From: Bacteroidales bacterium
GTDB lineage: Bacteria; Bacteroidota; Bacteroidia; Bacteroidales; WCHB1-69
Assembly (NCBI GenBank): GCA_017454945.1
Contig: JAFTCA010000026.1
Coordinates: 1-44,677 of the forward strand
DNA length: 44,677 bases
Direction: 5' to 3'
In this document: one piece after another, positions 42,638-44,677 of the stretch
How positions within the stretch are numbered: position 1 is the stretch's first letter
Layout: each line of letters starts with the position of its first letter
Position numbers and translations under genes: made by a program
The notes under the pieces: model-generated
The model's database searches: none
Seen by the model: only the letters and a program-made list of their open reading frames with translations
What the model was told of the DNA's origin: nothing

Positions 42638-43675
42638 ATGAAGAAAGTTGTTAACTTTGGTGAAATCATGCTGCGACTGGCCACACCCGACTACTTGCGT
42701 TTTGGTCAGGCAACCCAATTCAACGCCACCTTTGGCGGCGGCGAAGCCAATGTGGCCGTATCTTTGGCCAACTACGGCATTCCGTCGGTCTATGTTACCA
42801 GATTGCCAGAAAACGACATTGCAGAGAGCTGCATCCGTGAGTTGCGCAAGTATGGTGTTGACACCCAACATATTGTTCGCGGCGGCGACCGCATAGGCAT
42901 CTATTTCTTAGAGACTGGCGCCGTAGCACGCTCCAGCAAAGTTATATACGACCGTGCCCACTCGGCCATTGCTGAGATTAAGCCGGGCATGGTTGACTGG
43001 GAGAAAGTTTTCAGCGATGCAGGCTGGTTCCACTGGACGGGCATCACGCCTGCCATTTCGCAGGGAGCCGCCGACGCCTGCATGGAAGCCATTGAAGTGG
43101 CTAACCAGATGGGACTCACCGTTTCGTGCGACCTCAACTACCGCAAAAACCTGTGGAAATATGGCAAAAGCGCATCAGAAGTGATGCCGGCGTTGGTTAA
43201 AGGCTGCCATGTCATCTTGGGAAATGAGGAAGACGCTGAGAAAGTGTTCGGCATAAAACCCGAAAAATTTGATGCCGAAAAGACTGGTGGAAAGGTAGAT
43301 GCGGGCTCGTTTGAGAGCGTATGCCGCCAGTTGGCCGCCATGTTCCCGCAGGCTCAGAAGATTGCCATCACCCTGCGCGGTGCCATCAACGCCAACCACA
43401 ACACCTGGGGCGGCTGCCTCTACTCTAACGGCACGCTGAAGCAATCGCGCCGCTACGACATCACCCACATCGTTGACCGCGTGGGCGGCGGCGACTCGTT
43501 CATGGGCGGCCTGATTTACGGCTTGCTGACCTACAATGACGACCAGAAAGCCATCGACTTTGCCGCAGCAGCTTCTTGCCTGAAACACACTATCTTAGGT
43601 GACTTCAACATGGTCACCGTCAAGGAAGTGGAAATGCTGATGAACGGCTCGGGCAGCGGCAGAGTGGTGAGGTAA
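42638..43675 (+). CDS. kdgK: PfkB-family sugar kinase, probably 2-dehydro-3-deoxygluconokinase
   Basis: A 345-residue ribokinase-like kinase. The N-terminus VNFGEIMLRLATPDYLRFGQATQF with FGGGEANVAVSLANYG is typical of KDG kinases; the C-terminal PfkB signature is VDRVGGGDSFMGGLIYGLL with the catalytic Asp in GGGDSF. It would phosphorylate 2-keto-3-deoxygluconate for cleavage by KDPG aldolase, as in uronate breakdown. No aldolase gene is adjacent in the window, so substrate assignment rests on sequence resemblance. It follows atpG after a weak terminator and no separate promoter box was seen. Confidence 0.85.
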   Translation: MKKVVNFGEIMLRLATPDYLRFGQATQFNATFGGGEANVAVSLANYGIPSVYVTRLPENDIAESCIRELRKYGVDTQHIVRGGDRIGIYFLETGAVARSSKVIYDRAHSAIAEIKPGMVDWEKVFSDAGWFHWTGITPAISQGAADACMEAIEVANQMGLTVSCDLNYRKNLWKYGKSASEVMPALVKGCHVILGNEEDAEKVFGIKPEKFDAEKTGGKVDAGSFESVCRQLAAMFPQAQKIAITLRGAINANHNTWGGCLYSNGTLKQSRRYDITHIVDRVGGGDSFMGGLIYGLLTYNDDQKAIDFAAAASCLKHTILGDFNMVTVKEVEMLMNGSGSGRVVR

Positions 43676-43737
43676 AAGGAGTTATCGTTGAAAAACAGCT
43701 CGAATAGGATTTAGGAACCGGTCGAACAGACGAACTG

Positions 43738-44487
43738 TTACTTTGTTTCAAAAATCAAATCGTAAGGATATTGTCCATAGTGATATGCATTATCGATGGC
43801 ACGGAAGACTTTTACGCCATATTTGGTTTTGGGCTTAAGGGGTTCGCTAAGAGGCATTTTGTAGGTATATTCATTCACCCATGTTATCTTATCAAAATCC
43901 ACAGGAATGTGTGATAACTCACTTTGATTGAGAATGCCATCATTAAATTTCATCCCTGTAAACATAGGTTGAGAGAAGAAAATGTAAACAGCTGTAACAT
44001 TGGTATCTACTACAGCTCCATTGGCGGGATAAGTGGCAACAACCCGAGAAAACAACAATTGATATTTGGGCCAATAATATTTATCCATGAGGTTTACCAC
44101 TTCGGATAAAAAGCCGTGCAACTGTGGCATAAAACTCTGAAAATCAGGGTAAATATCTCTGTTTGATGAAAAAACCTCCATAAATCGCAGCATATCCTCA
44201 AGCCATATAAAACCTTTTGTTTTGTCGTTATGTATTCTTCTGTCCAATTCCATCGAGTCAAAAGTGTTATGCATTTGGTAATAGTAAAATTCGCATAGTC
44301 GATTGATACCCTCATAAGTAAAAGCACCAGGGTCGCCGTATGCATTATTTTTCAAAACCTTTCCAACCTTTGTGTTATACAGGGTGTCGCATATTTCTTT
44401 GAAATATTCCTGGTATTGTTCGCAAATAGGAGCGGAATAGTTGTGGCATATCTCATGAATAAGGGTTCGGAAAACACTTTCACCCAA
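43738..44487 (-). pseudogene. Metalloprotease-like protein (DUF4932-like), probably 5'-truncated
   Basis: The open frame codes for a zinc-protease-like region, HEICH in RTLIHEICHNYSAP, followed by a helical part and a C-terminal Ig-like domain (YPANGAVVDTNVTAVYIFFSQPMF, a bacterial Ig/SbsA-like β pattern). This resembles the Bacteroidota DUF4932 group, whose members are exported and have a few hundred residues before the HExxH. Here no ATG or GTG precedes HEICH in frame; the first candidate is a TTG at 44487 only ten codons before it, and the frame is open upstream to a stop near 44603. No signal peptide remains. A good promoter lies at 44624-44653. Most likely a decayed gene, less likely a short TTG-started protein. 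Confidence 0.55.
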
Positions 44488-44623
44488 GACAACTTCTCCC
44501 GAAGCATTGGTGAAAAGACTGGCTATAGCACAATTATTATGGGGACTTCTATTTTTACTCTTTTCTCGCCAACACCCCAGACCTTGCGAAGTCCGTTAGA
44601 CAAAGACTGAAAAGTTGACGCTG

Positions 44624-44653
44624 CAAAGTTACCTATTATTTTCTCATTTCCAA
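44624..44653 (-). promoter_or_regulatory. Well-formed promoter upstream of the truncated metalloprotease gene
   Basis: Minus-strand TTG (44651-44653), 19 bp spacing, then TAACTTTG (44624-44631), close to the full Bacteroidota consensus. It is the best -33/-7 pair seen in the window. No start codon suited to the downstream frame lies within the next 130 bp. Confidence 0.7.
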
Positions 44654-44677
44654 CAATTTAGCGATATTTTTTTGAGA

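Overview
The window is a chromosomal segment of a Bacteroidota bacterium, most likely an uncultured or little-studied member of the order Bacteroidales. The evidence is the repeated TAnnTTTG -7 promoter box, the general lack of Shine-Dalgarno sequences, Bacteroidota-type envelope genes (LptE and OstA families), an ATP-dependent PEP carboxykinase, a DUF4143-type AAA ATPase, and ECF sigma / anti-sigma gene pairs. No tRNA, rRNA, CRISPR array or prophage was seen.

Layout. 1-1730: start of a type I restriction-modification locus (hsdM, then a cut-off AlbA_2-type gene). 1821-3203: a secreted DNA/RNA endonuclease convergent with a small secreted protein. 3258-3949: a RAYT/IS200-like element with long, hairpin-rich inverted ends. 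4113-4325: short repeats with a 33-bp period and a terminator. 10815 down to 4306 (minus strand): a probable six-gene unit, sigma-54 activator - lptE - membrane HdrD-like protein - HdrB-like - HdrA-like - rsmE. 10818-13092 (plus, divergent): MORN-type lipoprotein and OstA/LptA-like protein. 13118-15842: transketolase C-terminal half, ECF sigma factor, putative anti-sigma factor and a small secreted protein, closed by a strong terminator. 15866-18962: asnS, an unrecognised gene and an outer-membrane barrel. 23278-18982 (minus): dxr, rseP, pckA. 26534-23367 (minus): small secreted protein, iron alcohol dehydrogenase, aldehyde dehydrogenase. 26579-27428: a probable structured RNA followed by an A+T-rich secreted-protein gene. 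27575-28883: DUF4143-type AAA ATPase with repeats in its promoter region. 29069-42616: F-type ATP synthase genes in two blocks (atpB-E-F and atpH-A-G), separated by dnaE, tex and dxs. 42638-44653: a KdgK-type sugar kinase and a probably 5'-truncated metalloprotease-like gene.

How the genes work together. Envelope biogenesis recurs: LptE and OstA/LptA for LPS transport, RseP for intramembrane proteolysis, and an ECF sigma module with a small secreted product. Dxr and Dxs are the first two dedicated steps of the MEP isoprenoid pathway. PckA, the alcohol and aldehyde dehydrogenases, the sugar kinase and the Hdr-like complex fit a fermentative anaerobe.

The points most worth following up are the pseudoknot-capable RNA at 26588-26819, the Hdr-like redox module inside an LPS/sigma-54 operon, the broken ATP synthase operon with its own hairpins and second promoter, the hairpin-rich RAYT element, and two repeat regions with similar spacing, one of them in front of a DUF4143-type ATPase gene.
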